A stretch of DNA of 64,000 nucleotides from Collinsella aerofaciens (lineage in GTDB: Bacteria > Actinomycetota > Coriobacteriia > Coriobacteriales > Coriobacteriaceae): contig RQAP01000006.1 in assembly GCA_008671135.1 (NCBI GenBank), positions 80,687 through 144,686 on the forward strand, in the 5' to 3' direction. Below the pieces are notes generated by a model. The model made no database searches and was not told the DNA's origin. It worked only from the letters and a program-made list of their open reading frames with translations. The translations under genes were made by a program, and so were the position numbers. Shown here piece after piece: positions 43,180 through 52,789 of the stretch. How positions within the stretch are numbered: the first letter of the stretch is position 1; the number at the start of each line of letters is the position of its first letter.

Positions 43180-44484
43180 CTACTCCCCCGCCACGCTCGC
43201 GCGCAGCTTGGCGGCGATGGGCTCGGATGCCAGCAGGAACACGAGCATGACCACGGAGCACGCCAGGCACACGATCCAGGTGCTCGCAAAGGAGCCCGTG
43301 GCATCGAACAGCACGCCCGAGACAATGGCGCCCACGGTGCCGCCGACCATCTCGAGCGAGGTAATGGTGCCCGTGACCTTACCGAGGTCGGCCATGCCAA
43401 ACTGCTCGGACGCGGCGATGGTAGGCGTGATGGTGCCCATGCACGTTCCGATACCAAAGCTCACGGCAGCCACGATGGAACCAAGATCGGTCGCGGGGAA
43501 GCACAGGGCGACGCAGGCGATAATGCACGCAATGGAGCCAAGGATATTGCCAAAGCGCAGACCAAAGCGGTCATAGATCGCACCGAGCGAAATCTTGGCG
43601 ATAACGACGGTGACCATGTAGGCCGAAAGCACGGTACCTGCCCACATGGGATCGTGGCCGCCCGTGACGATCTTGGCGCCGTTGACGGTAACACTCGTCA
43701 TGTTGGTGACCTGGTTGGGCAAGATGGCGCCGTTAACGAGACCCATAAAGAGGAAGGCGACGACGAGCAGCCAAAACGCCGGGCTCTTCTTGATACGAGA
43801 CCAGCCGACGCTAACCTCGGGCGCCGTGTGCTCGTCCTTATCGCCAGCCGTCGAGACGGACGGATCGCCCGGGTTCTCGCCGAGCGGCTTAAGGCCGATC
43901 TCGGAAGGCTTGGTGCGGAAGGAGTAAGCCGTGATGGGCAGTGCCGCCACCATGCAGACGGCAGCGAGTACCAGGAACGCAGAGCGCCAGCCCACACTCA
44001 CGATAAGAGAGCTCACGATCGGCGAGAGAATGGCTCCGCCAAAGCCCGAGCCCGAAAGTGCGATGGAAATGGCAAGGCCGCGTTTAGCGGTAAACCAGTT
44101 GGCGGTCACAAGGCTAATGAGCAGACGGGTCGAGGCCACAGCGAAGCAGCCCGAAACGGCAAAGAGCACGTAGACCTGCCACAGCTCACCGACAAAGCTC
44201 ATGCCGGCAAGCACCGCCGAGGTAGCGATAACGGTAAGCGAGCCCAATACGCGGCCACTCACCTTATCGGCAACATGACCGATAACGAGCGAACCCACGA
44301 CACTCACCACGGTGGAGATGGCATTGGAGACGTTGTACTGCGCAAGGGAAATACCCAGGTTGCTGACGATCAGCGGCTGGAACAGGCTCATGCAGTTGAC
44401 GAAAATCGTGTAACACGTGGCCATGATCACGAAGCCGGAGGCCACCACGAGCCAGCCGGGGAAGAACTTACGCTGCTGGGGCAT
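43180..44484 (-). CDS. MFS transporter, OFA/monocarboxylate type
   Basis: 434 residues with twelve predicted membrane segments and a central loop around residues 195-235. FFPGWLVVASGFVIMATCYT and the loop GHVADKVSGRVLGSL are typical of oxalate/formate antiporter-like and monocarboxylate permeases. The substrate is probably a small organic acid. ATG 44484 follows AAGGAGCAG. It lies between hisS and an amidohydrolase gene, with palindromes on both sides, and appears to be a single-gene unit. Confidence 0.82.
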   Translation of the reverse strand: MPQQRKFFPGWLVVASGFVIMATCYTIFVNCMSLFQPLIVSNLGISLAQYNVSNAISTVVSVVGSLVIGHVADKVSGRVLGSLTVIATSAVLAGMSFVGELWQVYVLFAVSGCFAVASTRLLISLVTANWFTAKRGLAISIALSGSGFGGAILSPIVSSLIVSVGWRSAFLVLAAVCMVAALPITAYSFRTKPSEIGLKPLGENPGDPSVSTAGDKDEHTAPEVSVGWSRIKKSPAFWLLVVAFLFMGLVNGAILPNQVTNMTSVTVNGAKIVTGGHDPMWAGTVLSAYMVTVVIAKISLGAIYDRFGLRFGNILGSIACIIACVALCFPATDLGSIVAAVSFGIGTCMGTITPTIAASEQFGMADLGKVTGTITSLEMVGGTVGAIVSGVLFDATGSFASTWIVCLACSVVMLVFLLASEPIAAKLRASVAGE

Positions 44485-44524
44485 ACTGCTCCTTATTTAA
44501 CAAACGAATAGCCGGCGCCGGGCG

Positions 44525-44614
44525 CCGGTAGTGCCCAAGATTGCCTTGAAAGACAAGGGCATAGGCCTTACGGCCATGCCCGCAGGCTTGAAAGGCAAGG
44601 TTGGGTGCTACCGG
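44525..44614. terminator. Extended palindromic terminator D (overlaps the amidohydrolase stop)
   Basis: The sequence folds over almost its full 90 bp. CCGGTAG at one end pairs with CTACCGG at the other, TTGCCTT with AAGGCAA, and the core is GGGCATAGGCCTTACGGCC-ATGCCC. The core closely resembles that of element C (GGCATAGACCTTCTGGTC-ATGCC). The right arm includes the stop codon of the gene at 44608. Confidence 0.8.
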
Positions 44615-45903
44615 TGGTCGGCGATATAGCCCAAAGCGACGGCGGTATAAGCCGCAGCACCGAGCGGCAGCTCGGCATCGTTAAAACGTGCCTTGGGATG
44701 GTGCTGGGCAAAGTGTTCGTCCGTGTCGGTTACGGCCGCGCCCACGGTAAAGTACGCACTCGGAATCTCGCTCGAGATAAGCGCGAAGTCCTCACTCGCC
44801 ATGGCATGGAAAAGCGGCAAGAAAGCCGCCTTGGGCAGCACTGCGCCCACGTAGCCAAGCGACACCTGAGTCATATCGCTGTCGAGTACAAGCGGCGGAA
44901 CATCCGAAAGCGTCTCGATGGTCGCCGACGTACGATATGTTGTGGCAACGCCGTTTACGACCTCCGCGATGCGGGTCTTGAGGTGCTCCATGAGCTCGAC
45001 GTCAAAGCCGCGCAGCGTGCCTTCGAGCACGCAGGTATCTGGGATGACGTTGGCCGCTTGGCCACCGGCAAACTTACCCACGGTCAGTGCGACCTCCTTG
45101 GCCGCCGGCACTTCGCGAGCGATAAGCTCCTGGAGCGCCAGATGCACATGCACGCCGGCCGTGATGGGGTCGATGCAAATCTCGGGGCTCGAGCCATGGC
45201 CGCCCTTGCCCTGAAGCGTGATACGAAAACCGTACACGCCCGAGAGCGCCGGGCTGCCGTAGAGCACCAGGCCGAGCGGCGACTGGCTATTGACATGCAT
45301 GGCAAAGGCGACCTGAGGACGCGGGTTCTGCAGCAGACCGTCGGCGATGGCGGCGCGGGCACCCTCAAAGGTTTCCTCGCCCGGCTGGAACAGCAACTTG
45401 ACCGTAGCGTTGGCATCAACAAGCTCTGCCTCGCGCGCTTTGAGCATACGAGCCGCACCAAGCAGCGCCGTCGCGTGCATATCGTGACCGCAAGCGTGCA
45501 TGCAGCCGTTGGTGGATGCAAAGGGCTCGCCGGATTCCTCGGCAACGGGCAGGGCGTCCATGTCGCCACGCAGCATGATGACCGTACCGGCCTGCTCATT
45601 CGTGCAGATGCCATTGCCTTGGGCCGCGGCGGCACCGGCGCCGACAAGGCCCACAACGCAGGAACCATCGACGAGCGTAGCGAATGGGATGTCCATCTCG
45701 GTCAGGCGCGCTTGGATATACGTAGAGGTCTGCGGGAGGCTATTACCCAGCTCGGGCATCTGATGTAAATCGTGTCGCCACGCAGCGAGCTCGTCTGCAA
45801 AAGCCTGAGCTTCTGCAACAAGACCGTCGCCGATAGCGGTCTGCGCCGCCGCGGTGGCCTTGGGCGCTGATTGCGGTTGAAGATCGGACAGTGCTGGTGC
45901 CAT
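44608..45903 (-). CDS. M20-family metallo-amidohydrolase/aminoacylase
   Basis: 431 residues. Family motifs: WRHDLHQMPELGN, MLRGDMDALPVAEESGEPFA, MHACGHDMHATALLGAARM with metal ligands, and LLFQPGEETFEGA; the dimerisation domain follows (GKGGHGSSPE). M20D proteins hydrolyse N-acyl amino acids, hippurate-like amides or p-aminobenzoyl-glutamate. The natural substrate cannot be decided. ATG 45903 follows TGGAGGGC; the frame opens earlier at 45957 without a site. The stop lies inside palindrome D. Confidence 0.88.
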   Translation of the reverse strand: MAPALSDLQPQSAPKATAAAQTAIGDGLVAEAQAFADELAAWRHDLHQMPELGNSLPQTSTYIQARLTEMDIPFATLVDGSCVVGLVGAGAAAAQGNGICTNEQAGTVIMLRGDMDALPVAEESGEPFASTNGCMHACGHDMHATALLGAARMLKAREAELVDANATVKLLFQPGEETFEGARAAIADGLLQNPRPQVAFAMHVNSQSPLGLVLYGSPALSGVYGFRITLQGKGGHGSSPEICIDPITAGVHVHLALQELIAREVPAAKEVALTVGKFAGGQAANVIPDTCVLEGTLRGFDVELMEHLKTRIAEVVNGVATTYRTSATIETLSDVPPLVLDSDMTQVSLGYVGAVLPKAAFLPLFHAMASEDFALISSEIPSAYFTVGAAVTDTDEHFAQHHPKARFNDAELPLGAAAYTAVALGYIADHR

Positions 45904-45981
45904 AGATGCCCTCCAGTAACGTTTTTGCAGCAAGCACTTTGATAGCGTAAAGTGCAAGGTACTACTTTAAGGGCGACGCAT

Positions 45982-46006
45982 AAAAAATGCCGCCCCGGGA
46001 GGCGGC
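45982..46006 (-). terminator. Terminator of the EamA transporter gene
   Basis: GCCGCC and GGCGGC with a C-rich loop, followed on the minus strand by ATTTTTTAT. It lies 12 bp after the stop at 46019. Confidence 0.8.
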
Positions 46007-46018
46007 GCAACAAATTGT

Positions 46019-47002
46019 TTACAATTGCGGACGCGGCTTTCGACGCAAAAAATCGAAATGCGTCTCGCTCAAGATAATCGAAAGAAAGATGAGCGCGAAG
46101 CCGGCGAGCAGGCGCGAGGTGAGCGCCTCCCCCATCAGCAGCACCGAGAACAGCACACCCGAAGGCGACTCCATCGAAAGGAGCAGCGAGCCCGTTGAGG
46201 CCGGGACATGCGCCAGGCCGACGTTTTGGATGAGCAGAGCCACACACGTACAGCCCACCGATAGAAACGCCATCACACCGATAAAGCTCGGCGTCCACAC
46301 GGACAGCGGCGCTTGGGTCTCGAATAACAGCGACGAGATCAGGCTCAGCACGCCGTTGCCCACAAACATCCAAAACGTGATGACGTTGATGTCCATCTTG
46401 CGGCCATACTTGGCGGTCACCGCCATCTGGATGGCAAAGAAGACCGCACCGCCCAGTGTGATGACATCGCCGACATTGAACTCGACGCTATCGAGCGCCA
46501 CCAGACCAATGCCCGCCAGGCACAGCAACGCGGCGCCCAAGTTGTAACGGGTAAGCTTTTCGCCGCTTAGGACGTAGCTCGCAAACGGCACGAAGATGCA
46601 ATAGGTACCCGTCAAAAATGCACTCTTGCCCGCCGTGGTCTGTGCCAGGCCAATCGTCTGCAAACCGTACGCGCCCCACATAAGTGCGCCCATACCAAGT
46701 CCGACGATAAGGTTGCGGGCATTAAAGTGCGCGATGATGCGTTTGTGGAAGATGGCGAACATAACCAGCGAAGCCGGAAGAAAACGAATATAGAGCAGTT
46801 CGAACACCGGAATGGTGTCGAGCGCATCTTTCATGGTGGTAAAGGAATAGCCCCAGATGACCGCCACCGATAGCAGCAAGACCTTCCAGAAGAACGGGGA
46901 ACGCGCGCCGGCGCCGCGGGAGGTGCCGCCGGCGCCCAGGTCCTCCCGTGCGACAGGGCTATCGGGCATGTTTTCGATTTCGTTGGCAGCGTATTGGGCC
47001 AT
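46019..47002 (-). CDS. EamA/DMT-family transporter
   Basis: 327 residues with ten predicted helices in two EamA repeats after a hydrophilic N-terminus of about 36 residues. AVIWGYSFTTMKDALDTIP opens the first repeat and LLLSMESPSGVLFSVLLMGE ends the second. DMT proteins export or import amino acids, purines or other metabolites; no substrate is indicated. ATG 47002 follows GTGAGGATGTTCC. Single-gene unit with its own terminator. Confidence 0.87.
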   Translation of the reverse strand: MAQYAANEIENMPDSPVAREDLGAGGTSRGAGARSPFFWKVLLLSVAVIWGYSFTTMKDALDTIPVFELLYIRFLPASLVMFAIFHKRIIAHFNARNLIVGLGMGALMWGAYGLQTIGLAQTTAGKSAFLTGTYCIFVPFASYVLSGEKLTRYNLGAALLCLAGIGLVALDSVEFNVGDVITLGGAVFFAIQMAVTAKYGRKMDINVITFWMFVGNGVLSLISSLLFETQAPLSVWTPSFIGVMAFLSVGCTCVALLIQNVGLAHVPASTGSLLLSMESPSGVLFSVLLMGEALTSRLLAGFALIFLSIILSETHFDFLRRKPRPQL

Positions 47003-47073
47003 GGAACATCCTCACACTCAATCTGGGCGTGGTGTCCGCACGCATATGGCTGCGTGCCGCCTCATGGTCAAAT

Positions 47074-47108
47074 AAAAACGGGGCGCACCGGACCCCCGGC
47101 ACGCCCCG
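47074..47108 (-). terminator. Second terminator after the YhgE operon
   Basis: CGGGGCG and CGCCCCG with a GC-rich centre form a hairpin followed by TTTTTATTT on the minus strand. It lies beyond element E and before the EamA gene. The 339-bp gap 47003-47341 otherwise holds only element E and the small palindrome at 47164. Confidence 0.75.
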
Positions 47109-47163
47109 CTACTGTAGCAACAACCGGCGTTGCATCGCAATCCAGCCCACTAAAGCGTTTTGT

Positions 47164-47187
47164 TCCGCCGTTCTACCGAACGGCGGA
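47164..47187. repeat. 24-bp palindrome TCCGCCGTTC-N4-GAACGGCGGA, copy 1
   Basis: Perfect 10-bp arms. Copy 2 is at 52711-52734. When this copy is reverse-complemented, the 24-mers differ by one base, and the neighbouring long palindrome (E here, C there) is in the same relative place. Confidence 0.8.
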
Positions 47188-47202
47188 CCGGCCGACGCTG
47201 CG

Positions 47203-47300
47203 CGAGCCGCATTCACGCCAATCTGACGTTCAATTTCAAGGGCGCGACCAGAAGGTCAGCGCCCTTTCATTTCACGTCACCTTGGCGCAAATGCGGCTCG
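47203..47300. terminator. Extended palindromic terminator E (after the first YhgE gene)
   Basis: CGAGCCGCATT (47203-47213) and AATGCGGCTCG (47290-47300) are the outer arms; pairing continues through ACGCCAA/TTGGCG and GACGT/ACGTC to the core hairpin GGGCGC-N13-GCGCCC. The loop GACCAGAAGGTC is the reverse complement of the loop in element C. Confidence 0.8.
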
Positions 47301-47341
47301 CTCGCTGGCATTAGTGCTACATCAGCGTTAACGTTGCCGCA

Positions 47342-49531
47342 CTAAATTAGCTTTGTCGACTCCAGCTTTTCGATGATCCAGTCGTTGGCTTTGATGACCG
47401 GACGGCGGAAGACGACGCCCAGGGCCAGCGACGGAATCAGATAGCTCGCCAGAATACCCAGCTCAACCCAGTACTCCATATGGTAGGCGCCTGCCATGGC
47501 AGCATGCATGGCGTTGATGCCGTGAGTGAACGGCAGGAACGGATAGATCGCCTGGAACACAGGACCGGTCATCTCGATGGGGAACGTGCCGCCCGAACCG
47601 CCGACCTGCATGACCAGCAGCACAACGGCCAAAGCCTTGCCGATATCGCCAAACGAAACCGTAAGCGTGTAGACGATATTGGAGAACACGAGACTCGCGA
47701 CCCAGCCCGCCAGCACAAACTGCAGCGGGTTGTCGCACTGGATGCCAAAGAACAGGATGTCGCCCGCGCACACGAGCGTTGCCTGCAGCAGAGCCAAACC
47801 GCCAAAGAACAAGTAACGACCCAGGTAGATCTCGTGTAGGCGTACGGGGATGAGCTCGTTGATAAGCTCATCGTCAACCGACACCTTCATCATGGCCGCC
47901 AGCACGATCGAGCCGACCCAGAGCGACAGAATCGTGTAGAACGGCGCCATGGCCGAGCCGTAGTTGCGGATCGGATAGACCGGTTTGCGATCGAGCGCGA
48001 CGGGACCGGAAAGCGACACGGCCAAACCCTCGGGATCGTTGCCAATCATCGTCTTGATCGTGGCAAGGTCGTCCGACATCAGGGCGCCATCGAGCTCATC
48101 CTTAAACGCACTGATCTTATCGGACGCTTCACCTAGCTGATCGGAAGCCTTGTTGACCAGCTTGGCGGCCTTGGAGAGGCCCTTTGCCAGCGAACCGGAT
48201 GCGTTGGTCAGGCCGTCTACGGCGCTATCCAGATCGCCCGAGATGCCATCCAGCGAGTCCAGGATGCCTGAAACCGTCTTCTTGAGCTCCTTTGCCTTGA
48301 CCGAGAACGTGGAGTCGTAGTCGGACTTGGCGCCCGAAATGCCCGCCTTGGCATCGGCGATGGCCTGGTCGACTTCGGCACGCGTGCTGTTGACCTCTGC
48401 CATGCTGTCAGAAAGGGACTTAGCAGTTGCCGTCAGGTCCTTGGCGCTGTTGCGATACTCCACCGCGATCCTGTTCAGCGATGTTGCCACAGACTTGAGG
48501 CTCTCCTGGAGCTTTTCGTCACTGACCTGCTCGGCAAAGCCGCGGAGCTGGTCGGCCGTGGCGTCGATATCGTCGGCACGTGTATTGAGCGCCGCCGCGG
48601 CATCGTTGAGCTGAGACACCGTAAGGTCAACATGCTGATTCGCGGCATCGAATGCCTTCGCAAGCTCGGCGGACACGTTGTCGAACGAGCCAGCGCTTCC
48701 GTCAATCGCGGCGTTGATGGCGTCGTTGGCGGCCTTCAGCGCTTCTTTGGAATCGCTCATGCCGCTCTTGGCATGCTCCATCAACCGCTTGGTCGACTCA
48801 TCGACCGTACCCGTCTGCTGGAGCATACCGCTCGCCGACGTCAACGAATCGGACGTAGAGCTCAAAATGCCCGCCAGCGACGAAGCATTTGCCTGAACGT
48901 CTCGCAGGTCCTCAATCGAATCGCCAAGCGTCGAGGACAGGTTGGCGATAAAGTTGCTGACCTGGTCGGTGCTCATGTAATCGAGCAGGCTGGACACCGT
49001 CTTAAGACCGATGCTCGTAATGGTCTCGGTAAAAGTTTCGTTAACCTGGCTCTGAACGGCACTCGAACCCTTCTCGGTCACGATCTGCGCAATGGCGTTG
49101 GCCTTCTGGTTCTCGTAAAACTCGATATCGGCGTGTTTCACGTCGGTCGAGAAAAGCGTCATCATGTCAGCGCTAAACGTTTTGGGGATAACGACGGCAG
49201 CATAGTACGCGCCCGACTTAACGCCCTCGATAGCCTTTTCGCGATTGTTGAGCACAACCCAATCGAAGCTCTCGTTGCCGCGTAGGGTGGCGGTCACGTT
49301 TTCGCCCACGTTAACCTCGACGGGGATCAAATCGCTCTCGTAACCCTCATCGGTGTTGACCACGGCGATCTTAAGATTGCCGGTGTTGCCGTACGGATCC
49401 CAGCTGCCGGCGATGTTAAACCACGCGTACAGACACGGTACGATAATGAGGCCCATCACGACAACCAAGCCGATCACGGAGCGAGACACGTTTTGGACAT
49501 CGCGCTTAAACAGATGCAGGATGTTCTTCAT
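47342..49531 (-). CDS. YhgE/Pip-domain membrane protein 1
   Basis: 729 residues. An N-terminal membrane helix and YhgE motif (VPCLYAWFNIAGSWDPYGNT) precede a large outside region. That region is rich in Ser, Ala, Asp and heptad-like coiled coil (about 200-490), followed by a C-terminal ABC-2-type membrane domain with about five helices. Members include phage-infection protein Pip and type VII secretion-linked EsaA; their role is export or envelope function but not settled. It starts at the base next to the stop of the larger YhgE gene (TAAATG), so the two are cotranscribed. Confidence 0.85.
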   Translation of the reverse strand: MKNILHLFKRDVQNVSRSVIGLVVVMGLIIVPCLYAWFNIAGSWDPYGNTGNLKIAVVNTDEGYESDLIPVEVNVGENVTATLRGNESFDWVVLNNREKAIEGVKSGAYYAAVVIPKTFSADMMTLFSTDVKHADIEFYENQKANAIAQIVTEKGSSAVQSQVNETFTETITSIGLKTVSSLLDYMSTDQVSNFIANLSSTLGDSIEDLRDVQANASSLAGILSSTSDSLTSASGMLQQTGTVDESTKRLMEHAKSGMSDSKEALKAANDAINAAIDGSAGSFDNVSAELAKAFDAANQHVDLTVSQLNDAAAALNTRADDIDATADQLRGFAEQVSDEKLQESLKSVATSLNRIAVEYRNSAKDLTATAKSLSDSMAEVNSTRAEVDQAIADAKAGISGAKSDYDSTFSVKAKELKKTVSGILDSLDGISGDLDSAVDGLTNASGSLAKGLSKAAKLVNKASDQLGEASDKISAFKDELDGALMSDDLATIKTMIGNDPEGLAVSLSGPVALDRKPVYPIRNYGSAMAPFYTILSLWVGSIVLAAMMKVSVDDELINELIPVRLHEIYLGRYLFFGGLALLQATLVCAGDILFFGIQCDNPLQFVLAGWVASLVFSNIVYTLTVSFGDIGKALAVVLLVMQVGGSGGTFPIEMTGPVFQAIYPFLPFTHGINAMHAAMAGAYHMEYWVELGILASYLIPSLALGVVFRRPVIKANDWIIEKLESTKLI

Positions 49532-52312
49532 TTATGCCTCACCTCCTTTGGAGTGCTTGCCAAGCGCGGTGGTATCTCCATCATTTGTGGCTGTGCTGTC
49601 GCTGCCCTGAGATTTATGGTGCGAGCCGATATGCGGCAAGCGGCCCGTGGACTGATCGCCGCCCTTGGCACCACGCTCGCTGGCGTTGAGGCCAAACATG
49701 TGGCGGGCGGCAGGAATGGCGGCCGTGTGTTCGCGCATCTCGCGACGCAGGTCCTCATCCGAAAGCGCCGAGATGCGCATCTGGGTATTGAGGCTCGCTC
49801 GGATATATTCGATATTGATCAGCCAGCCGCAGATGGCAATAACCGAGATGATCCAAATGACAAGCAGGATGATCTTGCCGTTATTGTCGATATCGAGAAC
49901 CGTCGACAGGACAAAGAGCAGGACCTGAACGCCCACCACGGCGGCAAAACCGCCCTTGATGTAGTACGGGTAGCGATGTTCAAAGGCGACCGCATGATCG
50001 AGCAGTTCGCGACGGTACGAATCGGAATCGAGCATGACGCGCATGGCCGTGCGCAGCGAGTAGCGCTGGCGCGGCAGGTCGTTGGACTCGCAAATCATCA
50101 TACCGGTCGTGGAGAGCTGTTTATCAAAGAGCAGGTTAAGGTTGAGCAGCAGCGGACGCAGCTGCAGGCCGATAAAGAGCGCCACGATCAAGAACACGCC
50201 CAGAATGCACAGGTTAAACAGGTAGTTGAACGAATACATGCCGCCGACCGTCTCGCGCAGCAGATTGATGCCGTAGGTAAAGGGCAGCAGCGGGTGCAGC
50301 CACTGGAAGAAGCCTGGCATCATCTCGATGGGGTACATACCCGACGAACCCGGGATCTGCACGATAACCAGAATGACGCCGATAGCCTTGCCGATATGCT
50401 TAAACGTGGTGGACAGCGCATAGATGATATTGACGTAGGTGAACGAGATGGCGATGCCGCCCAGCACGAACAGCAGCGGGCTGACGCACTGCACGCCGAT
50501 CACCAGATCGCCTACCGTAACGATGATGGCCTGCAACGCGCCCAGGATCACCAGGAGCAACCAGCGGCCAAAGTAGCCCTGACGCGCGGTAAAGCTGCCG
50601 ATGCCTTCGCGGTCGACCTCGAGCTTGTAGATGGCGATAAGCACGTAGCCGCCCACCCACAGCGCCAGATTGGTATAGAACGGGGCAATGCCCGAACCAA
50701 AGCTCTTGACCGGGTAAATTGACTTTGAGGTCAGCTCGACCGGAGATGCCATGAAGTCTGCAACATCATCGACGTCGACGCCCATCAGGCCGGCCAGCTC
50801 GCCCATGGACTCGGAGGTCTGTAGCGCCGCGATGTCGTTGGCGGCGGTTGCGAGCTTGTCCTGGACCTTGGCAAGCGAGGCATCGGTCTGGGACAGCGTG
50901 GTCTTGGCCTGACCGAGCGTGGCGTTGAGTTGCGAAAGTGTACCGCGCGCACTTGCAATAGTAGGCGTGAGGCCAGACACGATTCCCGTCAGATCACCCG
51001 AGACGGCGGCAAACGAATCAAGTGCGCTCGAGACCTTCGGCAGCGCGTTTTGACCCAGGTCCGTCTGAGCCTGGCCAAGGTTGGTCGCACCGGTCTGAAT
51101 TGCATTATTGATAGCGTCGCTGGCACCCGAGACAGCCGCAGCGTCATTCGCCATGGCGCTCGACTGCGCAGACAGACCGTCCTTGATGCTCTGAAGCTTT
51201 TCATTCTGCTCGCGGAGCAAATCGATGATCGATACAATGCGCGCGTCAATTTCCTTGGAACCTGTCGACGTGTCATTGACGAGAATTTCCAAGTGCCCGA
51301 TAACGGCCTTATTGTGGTCGATCGTCGCTTGGAGAGACTCAAGCGAGTTGTCGATACGGGTAGTCGTAGATGCGACCGTGCCCGTCAGCTTGCCAATCGC
51401 AGCGTTTGCGGAGGCTGACGTCTTGGTGAGCGCAAGGCTGCCTTCCGAGAGCGCCTTGGAGAGCGAGGCGACAGAGTTGCCCGCCGTGGCGCGAGCCTCG
51501 CCCAGCAGGTCATTGCCCTGGGAGATCGCCTGCGTCAGCGACGGCGCCTGACCCTGCAGACCGGCAAGTGCCGCATCTGCCGAGGCAATGGAACCACTCG
51601 TCTTATCGATGGCGGCATTCATGTCGCCAATCGAATCACGCACTTCGCCCAACGTATCGGAAGCCTCTGATACCGAACCGGCCAACGAATCCTGAGTCTG
51701 GGTTGCCTTGTCCTTTAAATCGACTCCGGCATCCTTGGCAATACTGGCAACGGTCTCGCCCACCGTGGAGACAAATTCCGAGTTGATCTGCTCCTCGATG
51801 GTGTTTGCACCGGTGTCGGTAACCTTGGGCGCAATAGCGCTCTTCTTCTCATTGACGTAGTACGTAAGCTTGGGCTGATGGTAGTTGCCGTCGAGCATCG
51901 AAACCAGGTTATCCGAGAAGTTCTTGGGGACTACGATGGCCGCATAGTACTCACCGCTCTCGACGCCCTCTTTGGCATCGGCCGCAGAATCGACGAAGGT
52001 CCAGCCCAGCTGATCGTTCTCCTTGAGCTGATCGACGACCTGATCGCCCGCGTTGAGCTCGCCCACCAGGTCGTTTTGGGTGCCCCGATCGTTGTTGGCG
52101 ATGGCAATCTTGATGCCCTGGGTGTTTCCGTACGGATCCCAGTTGGCCACGATGTTGTACCAGGCATACAGCGAGGGAATAACGCACACGCCAAGGGTAA
52201 CCACCAAGGCGACGGGGTTCACAAGCAGTCGCTTAATGTCGCGCTTAAATATCGCAAAGGAGACCTTTGCATTGGATAGTTTGCTGCCGAGACTCACGCT
52301 TGGACCATCCAT
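49532..52312 (-). CDS. YhgE/Pip-domain membrane protein 2, with C-terminal extension
   Basis: About 926 residues. VCVIPSLYAWYNIVANWDPY after the first helix is the YhgE signature. A long Ala/Ser/Asp-rich coiled-coil domain and a five-helix membrane domain follow (GYVLIAIYKLEV). The protein then carries an extra C-terminal region of about 200 residues with two more helices and a hydrophilic tail ending HSKGGEA. The start is uncertain: ATG 52312 gives a sensible N-terminus but a weak ribosome site; the frame is open to 52381, where TACAAT could instead be a -10. First gene of the two-gene operon. Confidence 0.82.
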   Translation of the reverse strand: MDGPSVSLGSKLSNAKVSFAIFKRDIKRLLVNPVALVVTLGVCVIPSLYAWYNIVANWDPYGNTQGIKIAIANNDRGTQNDLVGELNAGDQVVDQLKENDQLGWTFVDSAADAKEGVESGEYYAAIVVPKNFSDNLVSMLDGNYHQPKLTYYVNEKKSAIAPKVTDTGANTIEEQINSEFVSTVGETVASIAKDAGVDLKDKATQTQDSLAGSVSEASDTLGEVRDSIGDMNAAIDKTSGSIASADAALAGLQGQAPSLTQAISQGNDLLGEARATAGNSVASLSKALSEGSLALTKTSASANAAIGKLTGTVASTTTRIDNSLESLQATIDHNKAVIGHLEILVNDTSTGSKEIDARIVSIIDLLREQNEKLQSIKDGLSAQSSAMANDAAAVSGASDAINNAIQTGATNLGQAQTDLGQNALPKVSSALDSFAAVSGDLTGIVSGLTPTIASARGTLSQLNATLGQAKTTLSQTDASLAKVQDKLATAANDIAALQTSESMGELAGLMGVDVDDVADFMASPVELTSKSIYPVKSFGSGIAPFYTNLALWVGGYVLIAIYKLEVDREGIGSFTARQGYFGRWLLLVILGALQAIIVTVGDLVIGVQCVSPLLFVLGGIAISFTYVNIIYALSTTFKHIGKAIGVILVIVQIPGSSGMYPIEMMPGFFQWLHPLLPFTYGINLLRETVGGMYSFNYLFNLCILGVFLIVALFIGLQLRPLLLNLNLLFDKQLSTTGMMICESNDLPRQRYSLRTAMRVMLDSDSYRRELLDHAVAFEHRYPYYIKGGFAAVVGVQVLLFVLSTVLDIDNNGKIILLVIWIISVIAICGWLINIEYIRASLNTQMRISALSDEDLRREMREHTAAIPAARHMFGLNASERGAKGGDQSTGRLPHIGSHHKSQGSDSTATNDGDTTALGKHSKGGEA

Positions 52313-52596
52313 CCTGTCGTTGAATCGAATCGTACTATCGATAACCATTGTACGTAAGCGCTTTAGCGTCTCAGAGCACAATGGTATTGAGTTTTGCGGG
52401 TAGCAATATACTACGAAGACGAATTAACGTACAGTTGTACAGTATCTTTAATTTCAGCAGGTCACAAAACCACAACCCGCACAAATTAGCAATTCAAATA
52501 GTCATCGGGGACGTTCTTAAACGACTGGTCAAACAAGAACGCCCCCAACGACTAGTTTGGACCACGGTAACATCGATGTTTTAGCAATGCCAGCGA

Positions 52597-52696
52597 GCGG
52601 GCGCCAGAGCGAACAAATTGGCATGAAAAGAGGACGGCATAGACCTTCTGGTCATGCCGTCCTCTTTGAATGACAAGTTGTCGCTCTGGCGCCCGC
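52597..52696. terminator. Extended palindromic terminator C (after htpG)
   Basis: GCGGGCGCCAGAGCGA (52597-52612) and its exact complement (52681-52696) enclose a hairpin AAAGAGGACGGCAT / ATGCCGTCCTCTTT at 52627-52667, with loop AGACCTTCTGGTC. Minus-strand CTCTTTTC follows the inner stem. It is the htpG terminator, but two further hairpins lie between it and the stop. Confidence 0.8.
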
Positions 52697-52710
52697 GCAG
52701 CGTCGACTGG

Positions 52711-52734
52711 TCCGCCGTTCGTTAGAACGGCGGA
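52711..52734. repeat. 24-bp palindrome TCCGCCGTTC-N4-GAACGGCGGA, copy 2
   Basis: Perfect 10-bp arms, 14 bp from element C. It matches the copy at 47164-47187 when that is read on the other strand. A further hairpin, GTTACGCGGTTT / AAACCGCGTAAC, follows at about 52755-52782 before the htpG stop. The remaining sequence, 52313-52596, shows no gene. Confidence 0.8.
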
Positions 52735-52789
52735 ACTGAGGGCAGCGTCGAGCCGTTACGCGGTTTGGTAAAACCGCGTAACTACCTAA

